Shown here in pieces: positions 1 to 9,137 of a DNA stretch of 64,000 bases. Source of the DNA: Rhodobacter sp. CZR27 (GTDB lineage Bacteria > Pseudomonadota > Alphaproteobacteria > Rhodobacterales > Rhodobacteraceae); contig NZ_CP023549.1 in assembly GCF_002407205.1 (NCBI RefSeq), forward strand, positions 537,001-601,000. The letters run 5' to 3'. The notes beneath the pieces are model-generated. The model was not told where the DNA came from, did no database searches, and saw only the letters and a list, made by a program, of their open reading frames with translations. The translations under genes and the position numbers were made by a program. Every line of letters starts with the position of its first letter. Position 1 is the stretch's first letter.

Positions 1-61
1 CGCGGGTCCGACTGTTCGCGCGACGCCGCTGGCCGCAGATCTGCGGATGGGCTAGCCGCGG

Positions 62-637
62 TCACTTCCGCGGGATGGTCACCGTGAAGGCCCCGCGCAG
101 CTCGCCCACCCTGAAACCGGTGGCCGTATCCTGCGGGTAAAGCGCGCGGATCCGGTCCTGCAACGCGGGATCGACCTCGGGTCCGTGGCAGGTCACGCAG
201 GGTTCCTGCATCGGGATCGCCTTCATGTAGTGGATGCCCGCGTCATCCTCGCGAACCACCTCGAGCGAGGCGGCGGGTTCGCCGGCCTTCAGCCGCTCCT
301 CGAACTGGCGAAGCTGTTCCTCTTCCCACGCATCCGGCGCGTTCGCGGGGTTGCGCGTCCGCAGGGCGGTGCGGCTGATCTCGACGCCGAGGTCCTGCGA
401 GATCTGCGCGGTCAGCGGCAGCGCCTGAAGGTTGCAGGCCTCGACCGCGCCCTGCGGACCGCCGGTGGCCATGGCGTCCTTCAAGGCCTGCTGCAGGGTC
501 TGCTGCAGCTGCTTCGTCGCTTCGCGGGCCTGTGCGACCTCGGGCGTCGCCTCGGCGAGTGCCGGGGGCGCCAGCGGAGCCACCGTCACCAGAAGCGCCC
601 AGCCGCAGCGTCCGATCATCGTTCTGAAAGCTTGCAT
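62..637 (-). CDS. Tll0287-like (DUF3365) c-type haem protein
   Basis: A small exported haem protein. The N-terminus is a signal peptide ending near ALA-EA. The body is the DUF3365/Tll0287-like fold and carries one CxxCH haem c motif (CVTCHG) in the C-terminal half, preceded by the HYMKAIPMQEP stretch usual in this family. Such domains occur as periplasmic haem sensors or electron carriers; no output domain is attached, so it is probably a free periplasmic protein. I chose the ATG at 637 because an AAGGAG box sits 6 bases before it; the neighbouring ATG at 640 is the alternative, and an upstream GTG/ATG extension has no support. Function beyond haem binding is inference. Confidence 0.85.
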   Translation of the reverse strand: MQAFRTMIGRCGWALLVTVAPLAPPALAEATPEVAQAREATKQLQQTLQQALKDAMATGGPQGAVEACNLQALPLTAQISQDLGVEISRTALRTRNPANAPDAWEEEQLRQFEERLKAGEPAASLEVVREDDAGIHYMKAIPMQEPCVTCHGPEVDPALQDRIRALYPQDTATGFRVGELRGAFTVTIPRK

Positions 638-773
638 CATCTTCTCCTTCGACGCGCACCGTCCGCGACACCCCATGCCCGGACAGGACCGTGCGGGCAG
701 AGGCGCGGGTGCGCCTGCTTAGCGTGGGCCGCCGACTTGCAGCGTGACCTAGTCACACGCCGACGGCGCGGCG

Positions 774-1751
774 TCATTCGGGACGGCAGATCTCGTGGCG
801 CCAGATGCCGAGCAGCGTGCGCAGCACGAGGCCCGAAACCACCAGAACCAGCAGCCCGAGAAGCCCCGTGCCGATCATCCGATGGTCTGCCGAAGCGGCC
901 GCCTCGGCATAGGCGAAGCTTGCGATGGTCAGCGCGGCAAGGGGGAAGGACAGCGCCCACCAGGACAGCGCGAACGGCATCCGGGCGAACTTCGGCAGTT
1001 GCGTGCCGACGATGAGCGCGAAGACATAGGCGATGCTCAGCAGGATATGGCCGAAGGCGCCAACCTCTCCGGTCAGCTTCAGCCAGGCGACGAACGACAC
1101 CGCGGGCGGCGCCACGAGGATCATGAGCGTGGGAACCATCCGCCCCGGCAGCGGGTCGTGGAACATCAGCCGGTTCATGACCAGCGTCAGCAGAACGATC
1201 CAGAAGACCAGGCCGCCCGAGAAGAAGAGCCAGGCGATCTCGGGGTGGCCGAGGGGCACGCCCGCGATCGGAACGATGACGTTCCCCACCGCCGGGATGA
1301 ACCAGGCGGGCGTCAGCTGGGCGTGGCTGAACGGCCGGTGGCCGATCCAGGCCGCGATGACCGAGAGTGCCAGCAGCGCCTGCAGGACCGCGCCGGCGAT
1401 CCACACCTGCCCGGCAAGCGAGGGCGCCTCGTCGAGCAATGCGACCGACAGGAGCAGAAGCGAAATCGGCATCGCCGGAAAGAAGGCGATGCGAACGGGG
1501 TGATGCCAGTCGGCCGCGACGGCCGCCGGGTGGAACAGCGCCTTGGCGAGATAGCCCGCGGCCACGAGGCCGAGGAGCGTCAGCGACAGCACCAGCGCCG
1601 CCCGCGAGGCCTCGGGCCCTAGGCCGAAGGCGCCTTCGCCGGCCCTGAGCGCCAGCGTCAGGCCCATCATGCCCATGCCCAGGGTGAAGAAGGCGACCGG
1701 ATAGTGGGCCAGACGCGAATGACCGGCAGTGAGGATGGGTGAGGCTTCCAT
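774..1751 (-). CDS. TDT/SLAC1-type anion transporter (TehA family)
   Basis: An integral membrane protein of about 325 residues with roughly ten hydrophobic segments in the TDT (tellurite-resistance/dicarboxylate transporter) pattern. It opens with HSRLAHYPVAFFTLGMGMMG and has PFSHAQLTPAWFIPAVGN, both typical of the SLAC1/TehA anion-channel family. Members move monovalent or dicarboxylate anions across the inner membrane; the substrate cannot be read from sequence. The start is taken at ATG 1751 (MEASPILTAG); a longer frame beginning with TTG at 1802 adds 17 residues without a better ribosome site. It stands alone between a haem protein and a divergent DUF4405 gene. Confidence 0.8.
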   Translation of the reverse strand: MEASPILTAGHSRLAHYPVAFFTLGMGMMGLTLALRAGEGAFGLGPEASRAALVLSLTLLGLVAAGYLAKALFHPAAVAADWHHPVRIAFFPAMPISLLLLSVALLDEAPSLAGQVWIAGAVLQALLALSVIAAWIGHRPFSHAQLTPAWFIPAVGNVIVPIAGVPLGHPEIAWLFFSGGLVFWIVLLTLVMNRLMFHDPLPGRMVPTLMILVAPPAVSFVAWLKLTGEVGAFGHILLSIAYVFALIVGTQLPKFARMPFALSWWALSFPLAALTIASFAYAEAAASADHRMIGTGLLGLLVLVVSGLVLRTLLGIWRHEICRPE

Positions 1752-2068
1752 GGAACGGTCTCTGAGGGTTGGGAGCGCGGCCGGGAAGGGTGTGTTTGGC
1801 AACCGGAAGGCCCCCGCCGCCGCGCAGGTCTGTTTTGCCTGTCATAGCCGCCTTTCGCCCGAAGGGATGTGACCACGTCACGCAATCTCGGCCCTTCCTG
1901 GTTCCCTTGGTGTCGGCCCCTCCGCGCGACCAGGTCAAGGGCAGACCCGTCCCCCGGCCGGGTTCCGGCAGGGGCTGGTAACGCGGAAACGTGCCGCCTC
2001 TTGATCCTGCGCATCGCGCCGGAGATCGGCAGCCCGCAGACTGCGCGCGTCGGAACAGGAGGCGTGTC

Positions 2069-2500
2069 ATGTCCGTCCACTCCACCCCACAGCCGCGGCG
2101 GTTCTCCTTCCGTGCGGCTGCAGTCTTTGCCGTGGCCCTGTCGTGTTGTCTGATGCTGGTGTCGGGCCTCGTGCTGATCGCCGCGCCAAGCGGTCGACTC
2201 GCCCGCGAGGTCGACTGGACGCTTGTCGGCCTCGACCGCAGCGGCTGGGAGGTCCTCCACCTTGCCGGCTCCGTCCTCTTCGTCGCGGTCGTGCTCTGGC
2301 ACCTGCTGCTGCATGCGGCGGTGGTGAAGAACCTGCTGTGGAATGCCGCCGCCCACTCGGTCAGCCACCGGCGCGAACTGGCTGTCGCCGCTGCGGCCGT
2401 GACGCTGGTGGCGGCGCTCGCCGTTCTGGACCTGCCGCCGGCGTCATGGCTGCGCGCGCTCATGGGCTTCATGCGTCGCGACTTCTGGCAGGACGGCTGA
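2069..2500 (+). CDS. DUF4405-type membrane protein, possible b-haem protein
   Basis: A 143-residue protein with three or four membrane segments. Histidines sit in the second segment (VLHLAGS, WHLLLH), as in DUF4405 and related small cytochrome b-like proteins, so haem binding is possible but unproven. The start is ATG 2069, with an AGGAGG box 6 bases before it; upstream in-frame codons lack such a site. Its neighbours do not reveal a redox partner on the same strand, although a periplasmic c-type haem protein lies 1.4 kb away on the other strand. Confidence 0.65.
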   Translation: MSVHSTPQPRRFSFRAAAVFAVALSCCLMLVSGLVLIAAPSGRLAREVDWTLVGLDRSGWEVLHLAGSVLFVAVVLWHLLLHAAVVKNLLWNAAAHSVSHRRELAVAAAAVTLVAALAVLDLPPASWLRALMGFMRRDFWQDG

Positions 2501-2543
2501 GGCGACGCCCGGCGGGATGCCACGCCCGCCGGACGCAGGAAGA

Positions 2544-4253
2544 TCAGCCGCGCCCGGCAGCGACGGCAGCCTTCACGGCCTCCAGCGCCTCGGGCGTCCA
2601 GCCCGGCGCCTCCGTCAGACCGGCCCATGCATCGAGGTAATGCTCGAAGGCGTAGACATGGCCGTGGCCCTTCGGAGGCGTGACCGCCAGCATCAGGTCG
2701 AAGGTCAGCTGCAGGAAGGTCACGACCGGAATCCAGACCAGATCGGGCGAGACGTCCGGGCCGAGCGGCGGCTTCATCCACTCGGGCTTCCTCCACAGCG
2801 AGGACGGATCGTAGAAGGTGATGGCATCGCTCGGATACTGCAGGAAGACCACCCGGTATGGGCCCCAGGGCGCACGGGCTTCGGCCAGCCGGTTCTGCTG
2901 CGTCGTGAACCGGATGACCGAGCCGTCGCGGAATTGCGGCGCCCAGACCGGAGTGTCGGGATTGCGGGCGGCGGCAACGCCTTTCCAGGTGCGGCTGTTG
3001 AAGGGCGGCCCGGACCAGAGAGCCCCCGCATAGGGATCGCCGATCACCTGATGCAGGTCATGGCTGAGGTCCGAGTTGAAGGCGCCAAGGCTCAGCCCGT
3101 TCAGATAGAGCCGGGGCCGTCGGTCGCGCGGCAGGCTGGTCCAATGGCCGTAGACGGCGGCAAAGACCTCGCGCGCGGTCTCGGCCCCGTAGTCGGGCGC
3201 GGCCAGCAGGGCGATCCAGCTGGCCAGGTAGGAATACTGCACCGAGACGCTCGCCACGTCGCCGCGTAGCACGTATTCCATCGCGCGCCGCCCCTCGGGG
3301 TCGATCCATCCGGTGCCGGTCGGGGTGACGATCACCAGGTTCGACCGCTCGAAGGCGCCAATGCGGATCAGCTCGGCCAGCGCAAGCTCGGCCCGCGTCG
3401 CTGGATCCTCGGCCGAGTTCAGCCCGACATAGACCCTGAGCGGCTCCCTGACCGGCAGGCCGGACCCGGCAGCCCCGGTCATGGCCGCGATCTCGGCGGC
3501 ATCGGGTCCGGCAGCGATGGTTTCGCGGCCGGCGCGTCCCAGCCCCTCCCATGTCAGGAGCGACCCCGGCCCGCCGGTCTTCAGCGGATCGGCAGGTTGC
3601 GGGCTGTCCTCCTCGAACCGGGCGTCGAGTTCGGCGTAGATGCGGTCCAGCGTCCGCATGACGCCGGTGGCCAGAAGGCCGTTGCCGATCGACCAGAACA
3701 GTATCGCCGTCGCAAGCAGTGCGACAAGGGCTGCCTGCGGGCGGGGAAGAACATGCGCGAACAGGCGGGACAGCCTGCGCCGGATGCCCCCGAAGAGCCG
3801 CGCCGTCAGGACCAGCAGCCCGAAGACCAGAAGCGCCAGCGCCGCGACCGTAAAGGGATCCGCGCTGTCGATCGGCTCCATGTCCATCAGCGCGCGCAGA
3901 CGGTTCTGCCAGCCCGCCGCCCACCAGAGCGCGAGCCCCGCCGCCGCGGCGCAGCCGAGCATTGCCGCGGCATCCGCCAGCCGGCGCGCCCGCCCCGTCA
4001 GGACGGGCAGTTCCAGCGCGACCCAGACCGCCCGCACCAGCACGCCGATCCCGTATCCGGCCGCAAGGCACAACCCGCCCAGCATGCCCTGCACGACCGG
4101 CGCCCGCGGCACGAGGCTCGGCGTCAGGGAGGCCGCGAAGAACAGCGTTCCCAGCATCAGGCCGAAGGCCGAGAACGAGCGCAGGAAGGCCGCCGGGACA
4201 GCGCGGGCCTGCGGCTCTCCGGCCGCGTCCTGGTCAGGCAGATCTGCGGGCAT
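2544..4253 (-). CDS. Membrane-anchored alpha/beta hydrolase (Abhydrolase_9 family)
   Basis: A 569-residue protein. The first third has several membrane segments (from about residue 27 to 190), matching the Abhydrolase_9 N-terminal domain. The rest is the Abhydrolase_9 catalytic domain, with the nucleophile elbow LNGLSLGAFNS (GxSxG). The family is known as predicted inner-membrane hydrolases without a settled substrate. The start ATG at 4253 overlaps the end of the upstream HdeD gene by 20 bases, so the two are almost certainly co-transcribed and perhaps translationally coupled. Length is normal for the family. Confidence 0.85.
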   Translation of the reverse strand: MPADLPDQDAAGEPQARAVPAAFLRSFSAFGLMLGTLFFAASLTPSLVPRAPVVQGMLGGLCLAAGYGIGVLVRAVWVALELPVLTGRARRLADAAAMLGCAAAAGLALWWAAGWQNRLRALMDMEPIDSADPFTVAALALLVFGLLVLTARLFGGIRRRLSRLFAHVLPRPQAALVALLATAILFWSIGNGLLATGVMRTLDRIYAELDARFEEDSPQPADPLKTGGPGSLLTWEGLGRAGRETIAAGPDAAEIAAMTGAAGSGLPVREPLRVYVGLNSAEDPATRAELALAELIRIGAFERSNLVIVTPTGTGWIDPEGRRAMEYVLRGDVASVSVQYSYLASWIALLAAPDYGAETAREVFAAVYGHWTSLPRDRRPRLYLNGLSLGAFNSDLSHDLHQVIGDPYAGALWSGPPFNSRTWKGVAAARNPDTPVWAPQFRDGSVIRFTTQQNRLAEARAPWGPYRVVFLQYPSDAITFYDPSSLWRKPEWMKPPLGPDVSPDLVWIPVVTFLQLTFDLMLAVTPPKGHGHVYAFEHYLDAWAGLTEAPGWTPEALEAVKAAVAAGRG

Positions 4254-4809
4254 GCCAGGCCAGGGCGCCGAGCGACAGACCTTCGGCGACGAGGTTGATC
4301 CCCAGCATCAGGCCGATCAGCCAGAAGGCCGTGACCGGCATGCTGGCCCACAGCAGCGCCGACAGGACCACCCCCAGCACGCCGCTCGCGAGGACCCAGA
4401 CCCAGTTCGGAAGTGGCCGCACCGTCAGGGCGAAGATGATCTTCGACACGCCCTCCATCATGAAGAAGACGATCAGCAGCAGCGAGATCACCACCATGCC
4501 CTGGCCGACATTGCGCAGAAGCAGCGCGCCGATCAGGATGCCCAGCACGACCGAGATCAGCTGGCTCCAGAAATGCGGGGCCGCGCGGCCGGAGATCAGC
4601 CCGATGCCCTGCACCACGCCGCTGATGATCAGCACCCAGCCGAGGATCAGCACGAAGGCGGCGGAGGAGATGACCGGGAAGATCATCGCGAAGAGGCCCG
4701 CCGCGATCAGCAATGCGGCCTCCAGCAGGTAGAAGGTGGCATGGCGTCTGACGGGATGATGCGCCGTGCCTTCGTTCACGTGCAGCGAAGTGTCGAGGCC
4801 CATGGTCAT
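4234..4809 (-). CDS. hdeD: HdeD family membrane protein (DUF308)
   Basis: A 191-residue protein with about six membrane segments in the HdeD/DUF308 pattern, including FVLILGWVLIISGVVQGIG and a repeated half. HdeD is linked to acid resistance in Escherichia coli; in other bacteria the role is unknown. The start ATG at 4809 has GGAGG eight bases upstream; a frame extended to 4863 has no such site. It is the first gene of a two-gene unit with the overlapping hydrolase. Confidence 0.85.
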   Translation of the reverse strand: MTMGLDTSLHVNEGTAHHPVRRHATFYLLEAALLIAAGLFAMIFPVISSAAFVLILGWVLIISGVVQGIGLISGRAAPHFWSQLISVVLGILIGALLLRNVGQGMVVISLLLIVFFMMEGVSKIIFALTVRPLPNWVWVLASGVLGVVLSALLWASMPVTAFWLIGLMLGINLVAEGLSLGALAWHARRSA

Positions 4810-5682
4810 GGAATACACCCTCCAACGGTTGTCGGCCGCCCTGTCGGCGACCGCGTTGACCACTCATCAGGCGGCGGCCGGCCCGTGCCGGCCCACCGAA
4901 ACTTACCTTAGGCCGCGACGCGTGGATCCCTGCCGCGGCCGGAGTCAAGCCCGCAGCAGCCCCCGCCGGTCGTGACTGCCCGGCATTGCCGCCGGTTCGC
5001 GCCGCTCACTGACCGCGGCCCGGACGGCTACCGATGTCGTGATCGCGGGCTGGCGGGGGTTGGCCATGTCGCGCCTCCGTCCGGGGCGGCTGGTCTTCGT
5101 CGTGCTTTTGCTGCCAATCAGGCCGATCCGAATGCCCTCCCGGGGCGTGGAGCGTCCGACGATGCATGCCTCCGGGGGAACGACGGCCTTGACGGTCTTG
5201 CCGCCGGCGCTGCCCGCGCCGTCGCTCGGGATGCCCCGCCGCGGCCCCAGCGGGGCGAAGCCGCGCCGTCTCGATCCTGGCTTCCCTGACCTGGCCATAC
5301 AAGCCGCCCCCTGACGAGGATACGCGAAACATCCCGGGACCGGAGCAGGCGGCCTGCAATCGCCCGGATGATGCCGCCGGCGTCCGGATCCTTTCGAGAA
5401 GATGCGATTCGCCGCCAGATCGCAAATGCATTGTGTCCGAGAAGGGAACAAGGCGCGGTTCCGCTGATCGCGTCAGGACCGACCTGCGCTGGACGGACCT
5501 CGCAAGCCACCGGCCGAGCCCGGAGCCGTCACGGGATCCAGCCGAGCACCGGCGGGCCGCGCTCTCGGGGACGATCCGGACGAAGGGTTGACCGGATCGG
5601 CCTTTCGCGGGAAGCTTGGCGGGTCGGCCGCGCGCCGGCAGATGCCGCCGTGATCCTGTGCCGGGTCGGATCGAGGTCCGTG
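4810..5682. other. 873-base gap without a recognisable gene
   Basis: No conserved protein was recognised. On the minus strand a frame from ATG 5301 to 4945 (118 codons, Arg/Ser/Pro rich) has coding-like G/C at third positions, but no known motif and no good ribosome site; I do not call it a gene. The plus-strand end of the gap holds the upstream region of the OsmC gene. Confidence 0.5.
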
Positions 5683-6090
5683 ATGAGCCGCAAGATCTCC
5701 GTCAGCTATTCGTCCATTGCGGGGACGCAGGCCGGCCTCGGACGGACGTCCGCGGGACGGACGGTGATTGCCGACCGTCCCCCCGGCGTCGCGGGGGGCG
5801 AGGGGCTGGGCTTCAACGGTGCCGAGTTGCTGGCAGCCTCGCTGGGAGGGTGCTTCTGGAACGACCTGCATCACGTGTCCGAGGCGCTCGGCGCGACTGT
5901 CAGCGTCCGACGTGTCGAGGCATGGGTCGATCTGGCGGGAGAGCCGCCGCGGATCGTGCGGGCCCACATCGCCGTGGCTCTGGAGGGCGACGCGGCCGAG
6001 CGCGTGTTCGAGGAGGCGCGCGACAGCAGCACCATCGCCCACTCGCTTCTGGCGGCCTTCCCCATCGTCTTCGAGCGGCTGGGGGCCTGA
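5683..6090 (+). CDS. OsmC family protein
   Basis: A 135-residue protein of the OsmC/Ohr superfamily. It has the family's glycine-rich turn and the core GAELLAASLGGCFWNDLHH, whose single cysteine corresponds to the first, peroxidatic position. The second cysteine usual in true Ohr peroxidases is not visible; the matching C-terminal region reads SSTIAHSL. Peroxide reduction by the usual two-cysteine cycle is therefore doubtful, and it fits the broader OsmC-like group of unknown substrate. Start ATG 5683 follows a weak GAGG. A VOC-family gene follows 145 bases later on the same strand. Confidence 0.8.
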   Translation: MSRKISVSYSSIAGTQAGLGRTSAGRTVIADRPPGVAGGEGLGFNGAELLAASLGGCFWNDLHHVSEALGATVSVRRVEAWVDLAGEPPRIVRAHIAVALEGDAAERVFEEARDSSTIAHSLLAAFPIVFERLGA

Positions 6091-6235
6091 CCAGCACTGT
6101 CGCGCGGAGGACCGACTGGAAGCAACGCCCGGCCGGCATGACAATCATGACTCCTCTGCCCGCGCCTGCGGCGGCAGGGATGTGGGTCCCGGCAGGGCCG
6201 GGGCGAGGGTGGCGCGGCAGGAGAAAGGACAGGAC

Positions 6236-6715
6236 ATGACGACGGCCAGGAACACGATCTGCCTCTGGTTCGAGAAGGAGGCCGAGCTTGCCGCCCGCTT
6301 CTACGCCGAGACCTTCCCGGACAGTTCGGTGGGTGCGATCCTTCACGCTCCGGGCGATTATCCGTCGGGCCGGAAGGGCGACGTGCTCACCGTGGCGTTC
6401 ACGGTCGCCGGTATCCCGTGCCTCGGGCTGAACGGCGGGCCGACCTTCCGCCACAGCGAGGCCTTCTCGTTCCAGATCGCCACGGACGATCAGGAGGAGA
6501 CCGACCGCTACTGGAACGCCATCGTCGGCAACGGCGGGCAGGAGAGCGCCTGCGGCTGGTGCAAGGACCGCTGGGGCATCTCGTGGCAGATCACGCCGCG
6601 GGTGCTGACCGAGGCGCTGGCGGCGGGTGGCGACGAGGCACGGCGTGCCTTCGATGCGATGATGACGATGCGAAAGATCGACGTGGCCGCAATAGAAGCC
6701 GCGCGTCGGGGCTGA
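6236..6715 (+). CDS. VOC family protein (PhnB/3-demethylubiquinone methyltransferase-like fold)
   Basis: A 159-residue protein of the glyoxalase/VOC superfamily, PhnB-like group. It begins with NTICLWFEKEAELAARFY, the usual first beta-alpha unit, and has DRWGISWQITP, the hallmark end of the domain. Despite the family's historical name it is not a methyltransferase. The role is unknown. Start ATG 6236 follows a purine-rich GGAGAAAGGACAGGAC leader. It may be co-transcribed with the OsmC gene. Confidence 0.85.
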   Translation: MTTARNTICLWFEKEAELAARFYAETFPDSSVGAILHAPGDYPSGRKGDVLTVAFTVAGIPCLGLNGGPTFRHSEAFSFQIATDDQEETDRYWNAIVGNGGQESACGWCKDRWGISWQITPRVLTEALAAGGDEARRAFDAMMTMRKIDVAAIEAARRG

Positions 6716-6849
6716 GGATGGCACATGCCGGACGGCCCTGCGCCTGCCGCCGCCCGGGCGGGCATCCTGCTTCGGGATGCATGGCGTATCCACCCTGCGA
6801 TCGCGTCCCGAAGCCAGGGGCCGCGCCCGGCGGCTGAGGCCTTCGGCAC

Positions 6850-6872
6850 GTCGGCCGGTTCCCGCGGCCGAC
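6850..6872 (-). terminator. Hairpin after chrA
   Basis: GTCGGCC (6850-6856) and GGCCGAC (6866-6872) form a 7-bp perfect stem with a 9-base loop, directly beyond the chrA stop codon. No T-tract follows on the minus strand, so termination is only inferred from position. Confidence 0.3.
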
Positions 6873-6873
6873 C

Positions 6874-8253
6874 TCAGCGCAGGCCAAGAAGATGCAGCAC
6901 GATGCCCGCCCCGCCCGCCGCGGCAAGGACCGTCATCGTCCCGAGCCGCAGGCGAAACACCGCCACCAGCGCCGCCAGAGCCAGCAGCGCCGCCACGGGG
7001 TCAAGCGAGCCCGGGACCGGAAGCTCGACACTCAGCGGCCCGGCCGTCAGCCGGCGCGCCTCGGAAAACAGCACATGCAGGCCGAACCAGAGCGCGAGGT
7101 TCAGGATCACCCCCACGACGGACGCGGTCACCGCGGTCAGCGCGCCCGAGAGCGCATGGTTGCTGCGCAGCCGCTCCATCCAGGGCGCTCCGAGAAAGAT
7201 CCAGGCGAAGCAGGGCGCGAAGGTGACCCAGGTGGTCAGCAGCCCGCCGAGGACTGCGGCAAGAAGCGGCGGCAGGCTTCCGGGATCGCGGAAGGCGCCC
7301 AGAAAGCCCACGAACTGCGTCACCATGATCAGCGGGCCCGGCGTGGTCTCGGCCATGCCCAGCCCGTCCAGCATCTCGCCGGGACCGAGCCAGCCGTAGG
7401 TGCCCACCGCCTCCTGCGCGACATAGGCGAGGACCGCATAGGCCCCGCCGAAGGTCACCACCGCCATCTGGCTGAAGAAGATCGCGATGTCGGCAAACAC
7501 GCTCTGCGGCGCCACGAGCCAGAGGGCGGCTACCGGCAGCAGCCACAGCGCGAGGCAGACGCTTCCCGCGCGCAGCGCGCCCCGGCGTGCATCGGCGGGG
7601 ATCGCATCGAGTTCCGCGCCCAGCAGCGTGTCGCGATCCTCCACATGGGTGCCGGCCGAGCCGTGGCCTCCGCTTGACCGGAAGGCCGCCAGCCCAACCC
7701 GCGCGCCAAGCCAGCCTGCCGCCGCCGCAGCGAGCACGATCAGGGGGAAGGGGACACCGAAGGCGAAGATGCCGATGAAGGACAGGGCGGCAAGGCCCCT
7801 CAGGACATTGTTGCGCAGCGCCCGGCTGCCGATCCGCACCACCGCCTGCAGGACAATGGCAAGCACCGCCGCCTTGAGGCCGAAGAACAGCCCGGCCACC
7901 GGCCCCGCGTTGCCATAGAGTGCGTAGATGATGCTGAGCGCCATGATGGCGAGCAGCCCCGGCAGAACGAAGAGTGCCCCTGCGATGAGGCCGCCGCGGG
8001 TGCGGTGCAGCAGCCAGCCGATGTAGGTGGCAAGCTGCTGCGCCTCTGGTCCCGGCAGCAGCATGCAGAAGTTGAGCGCGTGCAGGAACCGCCCGTCGCC
8101 CAGCCAGCGCTTCTCCTCGACCAGGATCCGGTGCATGACCGCAATCTGCCCCGCGGGGCCGCCGAAGGACAGGAGTGCGATCCGCGCCCAGACGCGCGTG
8201 GCCTCGGCAAGGCCGGGATAGCCGCCAGACCGGGAGGGAAGCTCGTGCTTCAT
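6874..8253 (-). CDS. chrA: Chromate transporter ChrA
   Basis: A 459-residue inner-membrane protein of the long (two-domain) CHR family, which expels chromate. The first CHR domain has FGGPAGQIAVMHRILVEEKR and LPGPEAQQLATYIGW. The second, after about residue 240, repeats the pattern with FGGAYAVLAYVAQEAV and ETTPGPLIMVTQFVGFLG. Both halves look intact and length is typical. The start ATG at 8253 is the first codon of the recognisable domain; its ribosome site is weak. It is monocistronic. Confidence 0.92.
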   Translation of the reverse strand: MKHELPSRSGGYPGLAEATRVWARIALLSFGGPAGQIAVMHRILVEEKRWLGDGRFLHALNFCMLLPGPEAQQLATYIGWLLHRTRGGLIAGALFVLPGLLAIMALSIIYALYGNAGPVAGLFFGLKAAVLAIVLQAVVRIGSRALRNNVLRGLAALSFIGIFAFGVPFPLIVLAAAAAGWLGARVGLAAFRSSGGHGSAGTHVEDRDTLLGAELDAIPADARRGALRAGSVCLALWLLPVAALWLVAPQSVFADIAIFFSQMAVVTFGGAYAVLAYVAQEAVGTYGWLGPGEMLDGLGMAETTPGPLIMVTQFVGFLGAFRDPGSLPPLLAAVLGGLLTTWVTFAPCFAWIFLGAPWMERLRSNHALSGALTAVTASVVGVILNLALWFGLHVLFSEARRLTAGPLSVELPVPGSLDPVAALLALAALVAVFRLRLGTMTVLAAAGGAGIVLHLLGLR

Positions 8254-8716
8254 GCCGCGGTAGCCGCGGGTCGAGCCGGGACGTGGCGGCAGGGAAGGCG
8301 AGCCTCCGCCCGCGGCCCGACGTCTCCGGCAACCCGGGGTTTTCCTGCCCCGTGACGCCGACCCTCCCGCCTGCCGGGGCGGGCCGAACGGCCGGCCTGC
8401 GCAAGTGGCCGCCGAAGCACGCCGGTGGCGGAAGACGAACGGAAGGCCATGGCGCGATTACCCTGCAGTCGAGGTTGATGGAAGGCGATCCTGGGCTGGC
8501 CCTCGTCGGAGGTCGCATTCTCCAGCGGATGATGGGCGGTCCCGCGACGCCCCGTCAATCCCTGCCGGCCGCGTCCCGCGGCCACGCATTCGCGGTGACC
8601 GTGGCGCGGCTGTTCACACGGCGCAGGTCTGTTCACACGGCGCAGGTCCTGTAGGCCTTCCGAGAGATGACCGGCACCCACCGCGGATGTCCAGAGGCCA
8701 TAGGCCTGGCCGTCGT
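8254..8716. other. 463-base gap without a gene
   Basis: No coding signal was recognised. It contains the promoter region of chrA on the minus strand and a 19-bp tandem duplication at 8611-8648. Confidence 0.4.
8611..8648. repeat. Perfect 19-bp tandem duplication
   Basis: The 19-mer TGTTCACACGGCGCAGGTC occurs at 8611-8629 and is immediately repeated at 8630-8648 without a mismatch. It lies in non-coding DNA and looks like a recent slippage duplication. Confidence 0.9.
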
Positions 8717-9070
8717 TCAGTTCTTCGGCCGGCTGGCGGATTCCGTCAGCTCGTCCTTCTTCTGCTGGGCCCAGCGGCGCCCGGGATCGCCACCCCACAG
8801 CAGCCACCCCACGTATTCCGGCGACGGATCGTCCTCGTTGCCGAAATTCTCGTCCTGCTTGTGGACCTCCTGCCGGTCGAAGAAGTTCACCATCCGCTTG
8901 ATCGTCTGCGGCGAGAGCGACTTCCGGCCCTTGAGGTCCCGTGCCCGGGCCACGCCGACATTCGTCCCGCCACGCTTGTACTTCCGCCGAAGTTCCAGCC
9001 CGCGTTCGGCCACCGAGGCCACCTCTGGCGGCGGTGTCAGATCAACGCTCTTGTCTTTCATCCTGACCAT
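8717..9070 (-). CDS. Small orphan protein resembling a phage head-protease-associated module
   Basis: A 117-residue soluble protein. The motif series VGVARARDLKGRKSLSPQTI, RMVNFFDRQEV and YVGWLLWGGDPGRRWAQQK matches, from memory, a module found alone or within phage prohead-protease and capsid-region proteins. Here it stands alone with no phage genes nearby, so it may be a domesticated remnant. Start ATG 9070 gives MVRMKDKS; the in-frame ATG at 9061 is equally possible, as neither has an ideal ribosome site. Confidence 0.6.
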   Translation of the reverse strand: MVRMKDKSVDLTPPPEVASVAERGLELRRKYKRGGTNVGVARARDLKGRKSLSPQTIKRMVNFFDRQEVHKQDENFGNEDDPSPEYVGWLLWGGDPGRRWAQQKKDELTESASRPKN

Positions 9071-9137
9071 CACCCCTAGTCTCCCCCCAAGGAAACACTT
9101 GTTAACGGGCCGAGGCGGCGTCAGGTTCCCGCCATCG

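Noticed and set aside
4945..5301. A 118-codon minus-strand gene in the gap before the OsmC gene
   Set aside because: Third-position G/C is coding-like but there is no good ribosome site or recognisable motif.
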